From an uncultured Neomegalonema sp. (GTDB taxonomy: Bacteria > Pseudomonadota > Alphaproteobacteria > Rhodobacterales > Rhodobacteraceae), in contig CALFVD010000005.1 in NCBI GenBank assembly GCA_937928005.1, forward strand, positions 1 to 33,118: 33,118 nt of DNA, in the 5' to 3' direction. The notes beneath the pieces are model-generated. The model was not told where the DNA came from. It searched no databases and was given only the letters and a program-made list of their open reading frames with translations. Made by a program: the position numbers and the translations under genes. This document shows positions 8,137 to 16,720 of the stretch, piece after piece; the first letter of the stretch is position 1; the number at the start of each line of letters is the position of its first letter.

Positions 8137-9000
8137 ATGAATATCTACCGGGAGCACTGGTTTCTCACATACGCGCAATGCGCCGGAGTCGTCGCGCTGC
8201 TTGCCCTTCTTCTCGGGCCGGTATCGGTAGATGCTCAGGATCGGGAACCTGCCAGTATTGGCGTGATCGGCGACGTCGTACCCCGGCAATCCGGCGATGT
8301 GGCGGCAGCAATCGCGGCACCTGTCACCACAGTTCTTGTCGTCGCTGGCGATACGGTTCGTGCTGGCGATCCCTTGGCGATGCTCAACATCGATGATCGT
8401 CGGGCGGACCTTGAAATCGCCCGGACGCAGATCGCAGTCGCCGAAGCACAAATCGGCGCGCGTCAAGCCGCGTTGGAGGTCGAACGGGCGTCCCTACGAC
8501 GGCTTGATTCTCTGAAAGGCAGCGCCGCATTCAATGCGTCGCGCCTAGAGGATTCGCAGGTGGAGACCGCGAGGCTCTCTGCCGAGATCGCCGTTGCCCG
8601 TGCGCAATTCGAGGAGGCGCGAGCGCGGGCAGCGCGACTGCTCGTCGATATCGAACGGTCGAAAGTGCGCGCACCCTATGACGCCGTTGTGATCTCTCGG
8701 GAGATCGACGCAGGCGATTTCGTCACGCTGGGGCGGCGGATGTTTTCGCTAGTGAATACCAGAAACCTCGAAGTTGAGGCAGATGTTCCGACGGCGTTCT
8801 TACGATTCCTGAAGATGGGCGAGCGGGTTGAGGCGCGAACGCGCGACGGTCGGAGCCTTATCGTAACGGTGCGCGCGTTGATTCCTGTGGAAAACGCTTT
8901 GACAGAGACTCGAACGGTGCGCTTCTCTGTTCCGTCTGCACAATCACTAGCGGTTGGGCAGGCCATTGAACTACGTTTGCCGCAGGGTACGGATGGCTAA
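8137..9000 (+). CDS. HlyD/AcrA-type efflux periplasmic adaptor subunit
   Basis: A membrane-fusion protein of about 287 residues. It starts with a hydrophobic signal segment ending GPVSVDAQ, followed by a lipoyl/barrel half (TVLVVAGDTVRAGDPLAMLN), a long alanine/arginine-rich coiled-coil hairpin, the second lipoyl half (KVRAPYDAVVISREIDAGDFV) and a beta-barrel domain. Such adaptors link an inner-membrane RND or ABC pump to an outer-membrane channel. I chose ATG 8137 because the signal peptide begins there; the frame is open back to 8002, but those residues do not look native and no strong ribosome binding site marks any start. No pump or TolC gene adjoins it: the downstream side is an IS5-type remnant. 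The operon is probably broken. Confidence 0.75.
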   Translation: MNIYREHWFLTYAQCAGVVALLALLLGPVSVDAQDREPASIGVIGDVVPRQSGDVAAAIAAPVTTVLVVAGDTVRAGDPLAMLNIDDRRADLEIARTQIAVAEAQIGARQAALEVERASLRRLDSLKGSAAFNASRLEDSQVETARLSAEIAVARAQFEEARARAARLLVDIERSKVRAPYDAVVISREIDAGDFVTLGRRMFSLVNTRNLEVEADVPTAFLRFLKMGERVEARTRDGRSLIVTVRALIPVENALTETRTVRFSVPSAQSLAVGQAIELRLPQGTDG

Positions 9001-9060
9001 TGGTGTTGTTGCATGGAAGCTTGCCGAGTGCATATCGGTCTTTGATGTGGGGTTTTCATA
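8993..9060 (+). pseudogene. Possible stub of a downstream pump gene
   Basis: An ATG at 8993 overlaps the adaptor stop codon by eight bases and reads MAN before entering the IS5-type end at about 9002. RND pump genes commonly follow their adaptor with such an overlap. Only three codons would be native; the rest of the frame to the stop at 9058-9060 is insertion-sequence DNA. This is inference from position alone. Confidence 0.2.
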
Positions 9061-9300
9061 GGGCGACCGAAATGGGCATGCCTAGGGCTGTAAATCTGTT
9101 GAGAACCGAGACATCGATGGCCGCTTCGGTTTTCTGTCGTTTGAAGCAGCGCACACGCAGACGGGGACCGATGATGGTCTTGTATCGGTTCATGGCGGTG
9201 ACGTGCCATTCCCCTTCGCCATAAACCTTAAACCCCGTGGCATCCACCGTCAGATGCACCCGCCCGGACGCAGGCGCGGCGCTGAAGGGATCACCAACCT
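9002..9300 (-). mobile_element. IS5-family transposase remnant with internal deletion
   Basis: Read on the minus strand, 9056 to about 9300 encodes VHLTVDATGFKVYGEGEW joined directly to TAMNRYKTIIGPRLR and an ending NRFTALGMPIS. In IS5-type transposases the first block carries the first catalytic Asp and the second lies after the catalytic Glu (normally ETAM; here VTAM). The roughly 130 residues that normally separate them, with the second Asp, are missing, so the protein is dead. The N-terminal part is also gone: the frame meets a stop just beyond 9300. The sequence GGTGTTGTTGCATGG at 9002-9016 probably marks the right terminal repeat; I found no matching left end. Confidence 0.75.
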
Positions 9301-9316
9301 TTGTGCGCGGTGGCCT

Positions 9317-9363
9317 TGTCTATACATCCAAGCAGAATTTGCTTATGTACAGGCATATACAAG
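9317..9363. promoter_or_regulatory. Candidate HutC operator(s) upstream of hutC
   Basis: TGTCTATACA at 9317-9326 differs by one base from TGTCTAGACA, the core of the palindrome between hutI and hutF. A second imperfect dyad, CTT-T-TA six bases TA-A-AAG, spans 9342-9363 and ends 18 bases before the hutC start. GntR/UTRA repressors bind such TGTNTANACA-like dyads and usually repress their own gene. Not experimentally known here. Confidence 0.45.
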
Positions 9364-9381
9364 CAGACCGGACGGAACAGC

Positions 9382-10071
9382 ATGACCGCGACCTATCGCG
9401 ACGTGAAAGCGGATATTCTGTCGAAGATCGTTCGCGGAGAATGGGAGCCGGGCGGCCTGATCCCCGGCGAGGTTGAACTGGCCGAGCAGTATTCCTGTGC
9501 GCGTGCTACCGTCAATCGTGCGGTACGCGAGCTGGCCGATGACGGCATCGTTGAGCGTCGACGCAAAGCAGGAACGCGGGTGCGCATGACCCCCGTTCGT
9601 CAAGCGCGCTTTGATATCCCCCTTATACGCAGTGAGATCGAGCAGAGCGGATCGACCTATCGATACGCACTGATTGATGATTCAGTGGTTGTTGCGCCGG
9701 ATTGGTTGACCGCAAGGCTGACTCTAGAGCCTGAAAGCCGGGCGCGGCACCTGATCTGTCTGCATTATGCGGATGGGAAGGCATATCAGTTGGAAGACCG
9801 CTGGATCAATCTGGCGACCCTACCGCAGGCCGAGCAGGCGGATTTTTCGACCACCGGCCCGAACGAATGGCTCGTCGCGACCGTGCCGTTCTCCGATGTG
9901 GAGATTGCGTTCTCGGCCAGTGCGGCGGATGCGGCCCTTGCACGCTATCTTGATTGCATGGTGGGGGATGCCCTCTTCACCACCGAGCGATCAACATGGT
10001 GGGAAGGGCAAGCCGTTACCCATGTCCGCCTATCCTTCCGCCCCGGCCACCGGATGACGGCGCAGTATTGA
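9382..10071 (+). CDS. hutC: Histidine utilisation repressor, GntR/UTRA family
   Basis: A 229-residue regulator. Residues 1-70 form a GntR winged helix-turn-helix (YRDVKADILSKIVRGEWEPG, then CARATVNRAVRELADDGIVERR), and the rest is a UTRA effector domain with the ICLHYADGKAYQLEDRWIN segment typical of HutC, which senses urocanate. It should repress the hut genes until urocanate binds. I chose ATG 9382; the frame is open from 9301 but those codons cover the candidate operators and IS debris. It points towards the hut operon and converges with the flavin reductase-like gene seven bases away, so it is not part of that operon. An insertion-sequence remnant ends just upstream. Confidence 0.9.
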   Translation: MTATYRDVKADILSKIVRGEWEPGGLIPGEVELAEQYSCARATVNRAVRELADDGIVERRRKAGTRVRMTPVRQARFDIPLIRSEIEQSGSTYRYALIDDSVVVAPDWLTARLTLEPESRARHLICLHYADGKAYQLEDRWINLATLPQAEQADFSTTGPNEWLVATVPFSDVEIAFSASAADAALARYLDCMVGDALFTTERSTWWEGQAVTHVRLSFRPGHRMTAQY

Positions 10072-10078
10072 AAGTCCG

Positions 10079-10732
10079 TTATGCCTTCCCTTCCAAGCCC
10101 GCATCAGCGACCACCGAGTCGCCGGGGATGCGCATTTCAAAGACATCCGTGACGCAGGTGTAATCGTAATATCCCATCCGCGCGATTGGCTTGATGCGGG
10201 GGATATCGAGCTTGCCATCGGGCGTCAGGAAAGCTTCGTCAATATGGATATGCTCTACCCGCGCGAAGACCACATCGACCGACCCGACAGCAGAATTGCC
10301 GGGAAGATGCCTGGTCGAGAGGTAGCGGCACTCGAAATGGCACGGGCTTTCGGCGACCAGCGGGCAGGGCGCCTCGACCGCCGCGCGTTTGGTGATGGCC
10401 GAACGCAGGAATTCGTCCTCGCCATGGGGCAGCGCCTCGGCGGAGGCGTTGACGGCGTGGCGCAGATCCCATGTCGCCATGTTCCATGCGAACCAGCCGG
10501 TTTCTTCGGCGTTCAGTACCGTGTCCTTGCGGCGACCGTCGGGATAGCGGTTGGCGGCAAACATGACCATTGGCGGGTCGAAGGTCAGGTTCTGCCATTG
10601 GCTGTAGGGTGCGAGGTTTGCGCGTCCCATGCCATCAATGCTCGATAACCAACCGATAGGGCGCGGAACCGTGCAGCTTTTGAACGGCGAGAACGGCAGC
10701 GGGCAAGCGTCGGTCGCGGGGGCATAATGCAT
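10079..10732 (-). CDS. Flavin reductase-like FMN-binding split-barrel protein
   Basis: A 217-residue protein of the DIM6/NTAB flavin reductase-like family: the N-terminal CTVPRPIGWLSSIDGMGRAN strand-turn, then LAPYSQWQNLTFDPPMVMFA that lines the FMN site. Members bind FMN; some reduce it for partner oxygenases and some have other roles. It begins 11 bases after the hutU stop, with GAGGA about eight bases before the ATG, so it is the last gene of the hutI-hutH-hutU unit. It is not a step of the known histidine pathway. A partner could be the Rieske oxygenase beyond hutF, but such oxygenases normally use ferredoxin-type reductases, so that link is weak. Confidence 0.8.
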   Translation of the reverse strand: MHYAPATDACPLPFSPFKSCTVPRPIGWLSSIDGMGRANLAPYSQWQNLTFDPPMVMFAANRYPDGRRKDTVLNAEETGWFAWNMATWDLRHAVNASAEALPHGEDEFLRSAITKRAAVEAPCPLVAESPCHFECRYLSTRHLPGNSAVGSVDVVFARVEHIHIDEAFLTPDGKLDIPRIKPIARMGYYDYTCVTDVFEMRIPGDSVVADAGLEGKA

Positions 10733-10743
10733 GATGGTTTTCC

Positions 10744-12411
10744 TCAGAGGATACCCGGCAGATTCAAGCCGTTTTCGCGGGCGCAGTCCAGCGCATCCGT
10801 ATAGCCCGCATCGGCATGGCGCATCACGCCGGTCGCCGGATCGTTCCACAGCACGCGCTTGATGCGTCGGTCGGCGTCCTCGGTCCCGTCGCAGCAAATG
10901 ACCATGCCTGAATGTTGGCTAAACCCCATGCCAACCCCGCCGCCATGGTGCAGCGATACCCATGTCGCCCCCGATGCCGTATTCAGCAGCGCGTTGAGAA
11001 GTGGCCAATCGGAGACGGCATCTGACCCATCCTTCATGGCTTCTGTCTCTCGATTGGGTGAGGCGACGGAGCCGCTGTCGAGGTGGTCGCGTCCGATGAC
11101 GATGGGGGCCGAGAGTTCGCCGGTGCGCACCATCTCGTTGAATGCCAACCCCAGCCTGTGCCGTACGCCAAGGCCAACCCAACAGATGCGCGCGGGCAGC
11201 CCTTGGAAAGCAATCCGCTCGCGGGCCATGTCGAGCCAATTATGCAGGTGATGATCATCGGCGAGAATTTCCTTCACCTTTGAATCGGTGCGATAGATAT
11301 CCTCTGGGTTGCCGGATAGCGCGGCCCAGCGGAACGGGCCGATACCCCGGCAAAAGAGGGGGCGGATATAGGCGGGCACGAATCCGGGGAAGGCAAAGGC
11401 GTTCTCCAGCCCCTCCTCCTTGGCCACCTGCCGGATATTGTTGCCGTAATCGAGGGTCGGCACGCCCGCGTTCCAGAAATCCACCATCGCTGCGACATGG
11501 ATTTTCATCGACGCACGGGCGGCTTTTTCAACTGCTTTTGGATTGTTTTCCCGCTGTTCACGCCACTGTGCCATCGTCCAGCCTTGCGGTAGATAGCCAT
11601 TGATCGGATCATGGGCCGAGGTCTGGTCGGTGACGATATCGGGGCGTACGCCTCGCCGCACGAGTTCGGGGAAGACATCCGCCGCATTGCCCAGTAATCC
11701 CACCGATTTGGCCTCACCCGCAGCGGTCCATCGCTCGATCATCGTTAACGCTTCGTCCAGCGTATCGGCGCGCTCATCGACGTATTTGGTGCGTAGGCGG
11801 AAATCGATGCTGTCGGAATTGCACTCGACCGCGAGGCAGCACGCTCCCGCCATCACGGCGGCCAGCGGTTGCGCCCCGCCCATACCGCCGAGGCCGCCGG
11901 TCAGTACCCATTTACCCGTCAGATCACCGTCGTAATGCTGACGCCCTGCCTCCACGAAGGTCTCGTAGGTGCCCTGAACGATGCCCTGTGAGCCGATATA
12001 TATCCACGATCCGGCGGTCATCTGGCCGTACATCGCCAGACCCTTCTTATCGAGTTCGTTGAAGTGATCCCACGTCGCCCAATGCGGCACGAGATTGGAG
12101 TTGGCGATCAGCACGCGGGGGGCGTCCTTGTGGGTATGGAAGACGCCGACGGGCTTGCCAGACTGTACCAGCAATGTCTGGTCTGCTTCGAGGTTCTTGA
12201 GGCTATCGACGATCTTGTCAAAATCCTCCCATGTCCGCGCCGCGCGCCCGATGCCGCCATAGACGACCAGTTCATGCGGGTTTTCGGCCACGTCGGGATG
12301 TAGGTTGTTCATCAGCATCCGCATCGGGGCTTCGGTCAGCCAGCTTTTCGCGGTGATCTCGGTGCCGGTGGCGGGGTAGATATCGCGGGTGTTCTTGCGG
12401 GGATTGCTCAT
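10744..12411 (-). CDS. hutU: Urocanate hydratase
   Basis: A 555-residue urocanase, exactly the usual length. It converts urocanate to imidazolone propionate in the cytoplasm using tightly bound NAD+. Visible signatures are the NAD-binding [13 protein letters not shown], the active-site block [17 protein letters not shown] with its conserved Cys, and [15 protein letters not shown] near the C-terminus. ATG 12411 gives the family's normal [10 protein letters not shown] start; the frame upstream to 12564 is not protein-like for this family. The preceding ribosome binding site is modest (CAGGTG). It follows hutH after 61 bases and precedes the flavin reductase-like gene. Confidence 0.97.
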   Translation of the reverse strand: MSNPRKNTRDIYPATGTEITAKSWLTEAPMRMLMNNLHPDVAENPHELVVYGGIGRAARTWEDFDKIVDSLKNLEADQTLLVQSGKPVGVFHTHKDAPRVLIANSNLVPHWATWDHFNELDKKGLAMYGQMTAGSWIYIGSQGIVQGTYETFVEAGRQHYDGDLTGKWVLTGGLGGMGGAQPLAAVMAGACCLAVECNSDSIDFRLRTKYVDERADTLDEALTMIERWTAAGEAKSVGLLGNAADVFPELVRRGVRPDIVTDQTSAHDPINGYLPQGWTMAQWREQRENNPKAVEKAARASMKIHVAAMVDFWNAGVPTLDYGNNIRQVAKEEGLENAFAFPGFVPAYIRPLFCRGIGPFRWAALSGNPEDIYRTDSKVKEILADDHHLHNWLDMARERIAFQGLPARICWVGLGVRHRLGLAFNEMVRTGELSAPIVIGRDHLDSGSVASPNRETEAMKDGSDAVSDWPLLNALLNTASGATWVSLHHGGGVGMGFSQHSGMVICCDGTEDADRRIKRVLWNDPATGVMRHADAGYTDALDCARENGLNLPGIL

Positions 12412-12472
12412 GGTGCACCTGTGAAGGATGGGGATAGGATGTAGTTGGTGTCTTGATGAATATCGAAGGGAT

Positions 12473-14011
12473 TCATGCGGATAGCTCCGGCATAGGGGTG
12501 GCGGCGCTCGTGATGATTGCGCCGGAACCAACCAGCATCGCCGCCTGCTCCAGATCGGGGGCAAGGTAGCGGTCTTTGGTCAGCGCCGGGACGCTCTCGC
12601 GCAGATGCGATACAACACGGGCCAGCGGCTCGCTCGTCGTCAAAGGCGCGCGAAAGCCGATGCCCTGCGCCGCGCAGAGCAGTTCAACCCCAAGGATGCG
12701 GTTCAGGTTTTCCAGCATCCGCCCCAGCCGTACTGCGCCATGCGCGGCCATCGAGACGTGATCTTCCTGATTGGCGGAGGTTGGCGTTGAATCGGTGACG
12801 CAAGGGTTGGCGAGGTGTTTGTTCTCGCTCATCAATGCGGCGGTGGTGACTTCGGCGATCATATAGCCGGAGTTCAGGCCCGGATCGGGGGTGAGAAAAG
12901 GGGGTAGATCGTGGCTGAGGACCGGGTCCACGATCAGCGCGATACGGCGCTGTGCAATCGCCCCGATTTCGGCAATGGCGAGCGCGATCATATCGGCGGC
13001 AAAGCCTACCGGTTCGGCGTGGAAGTTCCCTCCCGAAACGATCAGGTTAGCCTCGACGAGGACCAGCGGGTTGTCGGTGGCCGCATTCGCCTCAATCTCC
13101 AACGTGCGCGCGGCCATGCGCAGCATGTCCATCGCCGCGCCTGTCACCTGTGGCTGACAGCGGATACAATAGGGGTCTTGCACACGGGTATCGCCTTCGC
13201 GGTGGCTCTCGCGGATGACTGATCCGGTGAGCAAAGCGCGCATGGTCGTCGCCGCCTCGATCTGGCCCGCATGGCCGCGTAGGGCGTGGATTTCGGGTTG
13301 CAGCGGGGCGGTCGATCCCATGATGGCATCGGTCGAAAGCGCAGATGTCACGAGCGCCGATTGCGCGGCCCGCCATGCCCCGAACAGACCCGCAAGGGCA
13401 AAGGCCGTGCTGAATTGTGTGCCGTTGATGAGGGCCAACCCCTCCTTCGCGCCCAAAGTTACGGGTGATAGGCCCGCCCGCGCCAGTGCCTCGCCACCGG
13501 GCAGGATTTTGCCGCCGTATTCGGCCTTCGCCTCGCCCATCATCACGGCGGCCATATGGGCCAGCGGGGCGAGGTCGCCGGATGCTCCGACCGATCCTTG
13601 CACGGGGATTACGGGTGTCACGCCGCGTTCCAGCATGTCTTGCAACAGGTCGATCAGGTCGAGCCGCACGCCAGACGCGCCGCGCCCAAGGCTGAGTAGC
13701 TTGAGAACTATCATCAGGCGGGCATGGTTGCGCGGGATGGCCGCACCAACGCCGCAACAATGCGACAGGATTAGGTTGCGTTGCAGGGTCGCCGTGTCTT
13801 TGGCCTCGATTTTCACACTGGCCAGCTTGCCGAAACCGGTATTGACACCGTAGACCGCCGCCGCGCCACTCGCCGCCGCTTCGATCCGGGCCTGCGCCTC
13901 AATTATGGCGGGGCGACATGAGGCATCGAGCCGAACGGCAAGACCTTCACGGAAGACACGTTCCAAATCAGCAAGGCTGGCCTCACCGGGGGTTAAGGTA
14001 AGGGCGCTCAT
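12473..14011 (-). CDS. hutH: Histidine ammonia-lyase
   Basis: A 512-residue lyase that removes ammonia from L-histidine to give urocanate, the first step of the pathway. The internal Ala143-Ser144-Gly145 triad in [14 protein letters not shown] would cyclise to the MIO electrophile. The conserved [12 protein letters not shown] stretch (residues 53-64, catalytic Tyr) and the [12 protein letters not shown] block are present. I chose ATG 14011, which overlaps the hutI stop by four bases and gives [10 protein letters not shown]; the longer open frame to 14269 is an artefact within hutI. The tight overlap shows translational coupling in a hutI-hutH-hutU operon read leftwards. Confidence 0.97.
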   Translation of the reverse strand: MSALTLTPGEASLADLERVFREGLAVRLDASCRPAIIEAQARIEAAASGAAAVYGVNTGFGKLASVKIEAKDTATLQRNLILSHCCGVGAAIPRNHARLMIVLKLLSLGRGASGVRLDLIDLLQDMLERGVTPVIPVQGSVGASGDLAPLAHMAAVMMGEAKAEYGGKILPGGEALARAGLSPVTLGAKEGLALINGTQFSTAFALAGLFGAWRAAQSALVTSALSTDAIMGSTAPLQPEIHALRGHAGQIEAATTMRALLTGSVIRESHREGDTRVQDPYCIRCQPQVTGAAMDMLRMAARTLEIEANAATDNPLVLVEANLIVSGGNFHAEPVGFAADMIALAIAEIGAIAQRRIALIVDPVLSHDLPPFLTPDPGLNSGYMIAEVTTAALMSENKHLANPCVTDSTPTSANQEDHVSMAAHGAVRLGRMLENLNRILGVELLCAAQGIGFRAPLTTSEPLARVVSHLRESVPALTKDRYLAPDLEQAAMLVGSGAIITSAATPMPELSA

Positions 14012-15219
14012 GCCGTCCCTCCGAAGATACGGGAGTGCAGAGGGTTGAAGCCGATACGATAGGCCAGTTCCGCCGGATGCTTCACGTCCCAGACGGCCAG
14101 ATCGGCACGCTGGCCTGCCGCGAGCGTGCCGCAATCGTCTAGGCCGAGTGCGCGAGCGGCATGGATGGTCACGCCGCGCAATGCTTCCTCCGGGGTCATG
14201 CGGAAAAGGGTGCAGGCCATGTTCATTGTCAGGAGCAGCGATGTCATGGGTGAGGAACCGGGATTGCAATCGCTGGCCAGCGCCATTGGCACACCATGGG
14301 TACGCAGGGCGTCGATTGGCGGCCTCTGCGTTTCGCGCAGGGTGTAGAATGCCCCCGGTAGGATGACGGCGACCGTTCCCGCCTCCGCCATGGCGGCCAC
14401 ACCCTCCTCATCGAGGTATTCGATATGGTCGGCGGATAGCGCACCGTAGCGTGCGGCCAGTTTGGCCCCGCCGAGATTGGAGAGTTGTTCGGCGTGGAGT
14501 TTAACCGGCAAGCTCAGTTCCTTGGCCACGTCGAACACCCGTGCGATCTGCTCCGGCTGGAAGGCGATCCCTTCGCAGAAACCGTCCACCGCATCGACCA
14601 ACCTTTGCGAATGGGCGGCGCGTAGGGCGGGGATGCATATATCGTCGATATAAGCATCCGCCCGGCCCGCGAAATCGGCGGGCACGGCATGGGCACCGAG
14701 GAAGCTGGTTACAATGCGCAATGGGCGCGCATCGGCAATCGCCCGCGCCGCGCGCAGCATCCGCAATTCCGTCTCAGTATCCAGCCCGTAGCCGGATTTA
14801 ACCTCCAGCACCGTGACCCCCTCGGCCAGCAGCGCATCAACACGGGGCAGGGCGCTTGCCAACAGCGCCGCCTCATCCGCCTCGCGGGTTGCCGTGACGG
14901 TCGATACAATGCCGCCCCCGGCGCGTGCGACTTCCTCGTAGGACGCCCCGTTCAGGCGCATCTCGAATTCGACGGCCCGGTCGCCGCCATGGATGATATG
15001 GGTGTGGCAATCGATAAGACCGGGGGTGACGAGACGGCCTTCTAGCGGTATCGCCTCGAAATCGCGATATGCGTCGGGGATCGCGTCGCCATGCCCGACC
15101 CAGACGATCCGCCCGTCTTGCATCGCGAGGGCCGCATTCTCGATTAGACCATAGGGGGCGTCACCAGCGACCATTGTCGCAACATGTGCATCCGTTAACA
15201 AGCGTCCGGTGTTCCGCAT
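14008..15219 (-). CDS. hutI: Imidazolonepropionase
   Basis: A 403-residue metal-dependent amidohydrolase that opens imidazolone propionate to N-formimidoyl-L-glutamate. The metal and substrate motifs are in order: [12 protein letters not shown] (metal His72 and His74), KLHAEQLSN in the middle, SADHIEYL, and [11 protein letters not shown] near the C-terminus. I chose ATG 15219, preceded by GGGGAAG at good distance; the alternative ATG at 15285 lies inside the palindromic operator and would give an abnormal N-terminal tail. It is the first gene of the leftward hut operon and is divergent from hutF, sharing an 83-base control region. Confidence 0.96.
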   Translation of the reverse strand: MRNTGRLLTDAHVATMVAGDAPYGLIENAALAMQDGRIVWVGHGDAIPDAYRDFEAIPLEGRLVTPGLIDCHTHIIHGGDRAVEFEMRLNGASYEEVARAGGGIVSTVTATREADEAALLASALPRVDALLAEGVTVLEVKSGYGLDTETELRMLRAARAIADARPLRIVTSFLGAHAVPADFAGRADAYIDDICIPALRAAHSQRLVDAVDGFCEGIAFQPEQIARVFDVAKELSLPVKLHAEQLSNLGGAKLAARYGALSADHIEYLDEEGVAAMAEAGTVAVILPGAFYTLRETQRPPIDALRTHGVPMALASDCNPGSSPMTSLLLTMNMACTLFRMTPEEALRGVTIHAARALGLDDCGTLAAGQRADLAVWDVKHPAELAYRIGFNPLHSRIFGGTA

Positions 15220-15261
15220 CTCCGCTTCCCCATTAATGGAATTCTTCTGTTCAACTACGAT

Positions 15262-15290
15262 TTGATCTTTTATATGTCTAGACATAATAT
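15262..15290 (+). promoter_or_regulatory. Sigma70-like promoter for hutF overlapping the hut operator
   Basis: TTGATC (15262-15267) and TAATAT (15285-15290) are 17 bases apart, the ideal spacing, and the hutF ATG is 12 bases beyond. The operator palindrome fills most of the spacer and touches the -10 box, so a bound repressor would block the polymerase. Confidence 0.5.
15273..15286. promoter_or_regulatory. Perfect 14-base palindrome, likely HutC operator
   Basis: TATGTCTAGACATA is fully self-complementary. It sits in the divergent hutI/hutF gap, where one repressor site can control both directions. Its core TGTCTAGACA resembles the TGTATATACA-type sites of known HutC proteins and the TGTCTATACA in front of hutC in this window. 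Position and symmetry are seen; HutC binding is inferred. Confidence 0.65.
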
Positions 15291-15302
15291 AAGGAATGCT
15301 GA

Positions 15303-16667
15303 ATGATCTTTGCGCATCATGCCTTGCTGCCTTCAGGTTGGGCCGGGAGCGTCCGGCTAACCATCGAACCCGCCATGGGAACCATCAGCCGGATCGAAAC
15401 CGATGCTACGGCACAGGCGGGGGACATCCGCGTCGATACGCTGTTGCCCGCGCTTGGCAACCTGCATAGCCATGCATTCCAACGGGCAATGGCGGGGATG
15501 ACGGAATGGCGTAAGGCGGGGCGCGATAATTTTTGGACATGGCGCGATTTGATGTACCGCTTTGCTGACCATCTGACGCCCGAACAGGTCGAGGCCATCG
15601 CTGCGCTGGTTTATATGGAGATGCAGGAGGCGGGCTATGCCGCCGTTGGTGAGTTTCACTATGTCCATCACCAGAAGGGGGGCGCGCCCTATGACGATCT
15701 TGCGGAATTGTCGTTGCGCATCTTTGCCGCCGCCGCCACGACCGGGATTGGGCTGACGCATTTACCGGTGCTTTACACCTATGGCGGGGCGGGGAAGGCA
15801 CCATTATCTGATGGGCAGCGCCGCTTTGGCAATACCCCGGATCGCTATGCACGATTGGTGGATGCGGCGCGCGATGGTCTGGCGGGGATGCCGCCCGATA
15901 CGTGCCTTGGCATCGCGCCCCATTCCCTGCGCGCAACCTCGCCTGACGACTTACGCGCCGTATTGGCCGATAACCCGGATGGGTCGGTGCATATTCACAT
16001 TGCCGAACAACCGAAGGAAGTGACGGATATCGAAGGGTGGCTAGGGGCGCGCCCTGTCGAGTGGTTACTGAACAACGCCTCGGTCGATGCGCGCTGGTGC
16101 CTGATCCATGCAACCCACATGAGCGCAGACGAAACCAGCGCAATGGCCGCGTCGGGGGCCGTTGCGGGGCTATGCCCGATTACCGAGTCTAATCTTGGCG
16201 ATGGGCCGTTCAACGGGTCGGTTTATCTGGAGGCAGGGGGGGCGTTTGGAGTCGGGTCCGATTCCAACGTCATTATCTCGCTGACCGAAGAGCTACGCAC
16301 GTTGGAATACTCGCAGCGTCTACGCGACCTTGCCCGCAATGTTATGGTCGTTGGCGAAGGGTCGGTTGGGCATACTCTATACACCGGCGCGGCCAAGGGC
16401 GGCGCACAGGCGTTGGGGCGCAATGCGGGCGAGATCACCGCCGGACGACTCGCCGATTTGATGGCCATCGACAGCACGACCCCCACTCTCTGCGCCCTGT
16501 CCCGTGATCAGCTTCTCGACGGTCTCGTCTTTGCGGCAAAAGACAATGTGGTCACGGATGTTTGGTCCGCCGGACGCCATGCCGTGAGGGAAGGGCGGCA
16601 TGTTGAACGGGAGGGCATTGTGGCGAGGTATCGCAAGTCTATCTCTTCTCTGCTCGACATGATCTGA
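15303..16667 (+). CDS. hutF: Formimidoylglutamate deiminase
   Basis: A 454-residue amidohydrolase-superfamily enzyme that converts N-formimidoyl-L-glutamate to N-formyl-L-glutamate plus ammonia, the mark of the five-step histidine pathway. Metal and catalytic motifs are [18 protein letters not shown] (HxH), [18 protein letters not shown] and [10 protein letters not shown] (metal Asp). The start at 15303 has AAGGA about eight bases upstream. The next enzyme, N-formylglutamate deformylase (HutG), is not in this window. The gene is divergent from hutI and converges with the Rieske oxygenase gene, 53 bases apart. Confidence 0.94.
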   Translation: MIFAHHALLPSGWAGSVRLTIEPAMGTISRIETDATAQAGDIRVDTLLPALGNLHSHAFQRAMAGMTEWRKAGRDNFWTWRDLMYRFADHLTPEQVEAIAALVYMEMQEAGYAAVGEFHYVHHQKGGAPYDDLAELSLRIFAAAATTGIGLTHLPVLYTYGGAGKAPLSDGQRRFGNTPDRYARLVDAARDGLAGMPPDTCLGIAPHSLRATSPDDLRAVLADNPDGSVHIHIAEQPKEVTDIEGWLGARPVEWLLNNASVDARWCLIHATHMSADETSAMAASGAVAGLCPITESNLGDGPFNGSVYLEAGGAFGVGSDSNVIISLTEELRTLEYSQRLRDLARNVMVVGEGSVGHTLYTGAAKGGAQALGRNAGEITAGRLADLMAIDSTTPTLCALSRDQLLDGLVFAAKDNVVTDVWSAGRHAVREGRHVEREGIVARYRKSISSLLDMI

Positions 16668-16720
16668 ATACCGGATCGTGGGCGAATGCGATAAACCTTG
16701 CCCTGCTTTTTGGGAATTGC

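Noticed and set aside
9000..9224. Plus-strand small frame after the adaptor gene
   Set aside because: It is antisense to the recognisable IS5-type transposase remnant.
9301..9381. Upstream extension of hutC to a TTG start
   Set aside because: The added residues do not match the family and would place the candidate operators inside the coding region.
13092..13760. 222-codon minus-strand frame inside hutH
   Set aside because: Same strand but another frame of hutH, Arg/Pro-rich with no family resemblance; hutH motifs are intact in the chosen frame.
15220..15285. Earlier ATG for hutI at 15285
   Set aside because: It lies in the operator palindrome and overlaps the hutF promoter; ATG 15219 has a proper ribosome site and normal protein length.
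15406..16143. 245-codon minus-strand frame opposite hutF
   Set aside because: Antisense shadow; low-complexity Arg/Pro/Ser composition and no ribosome binding site.
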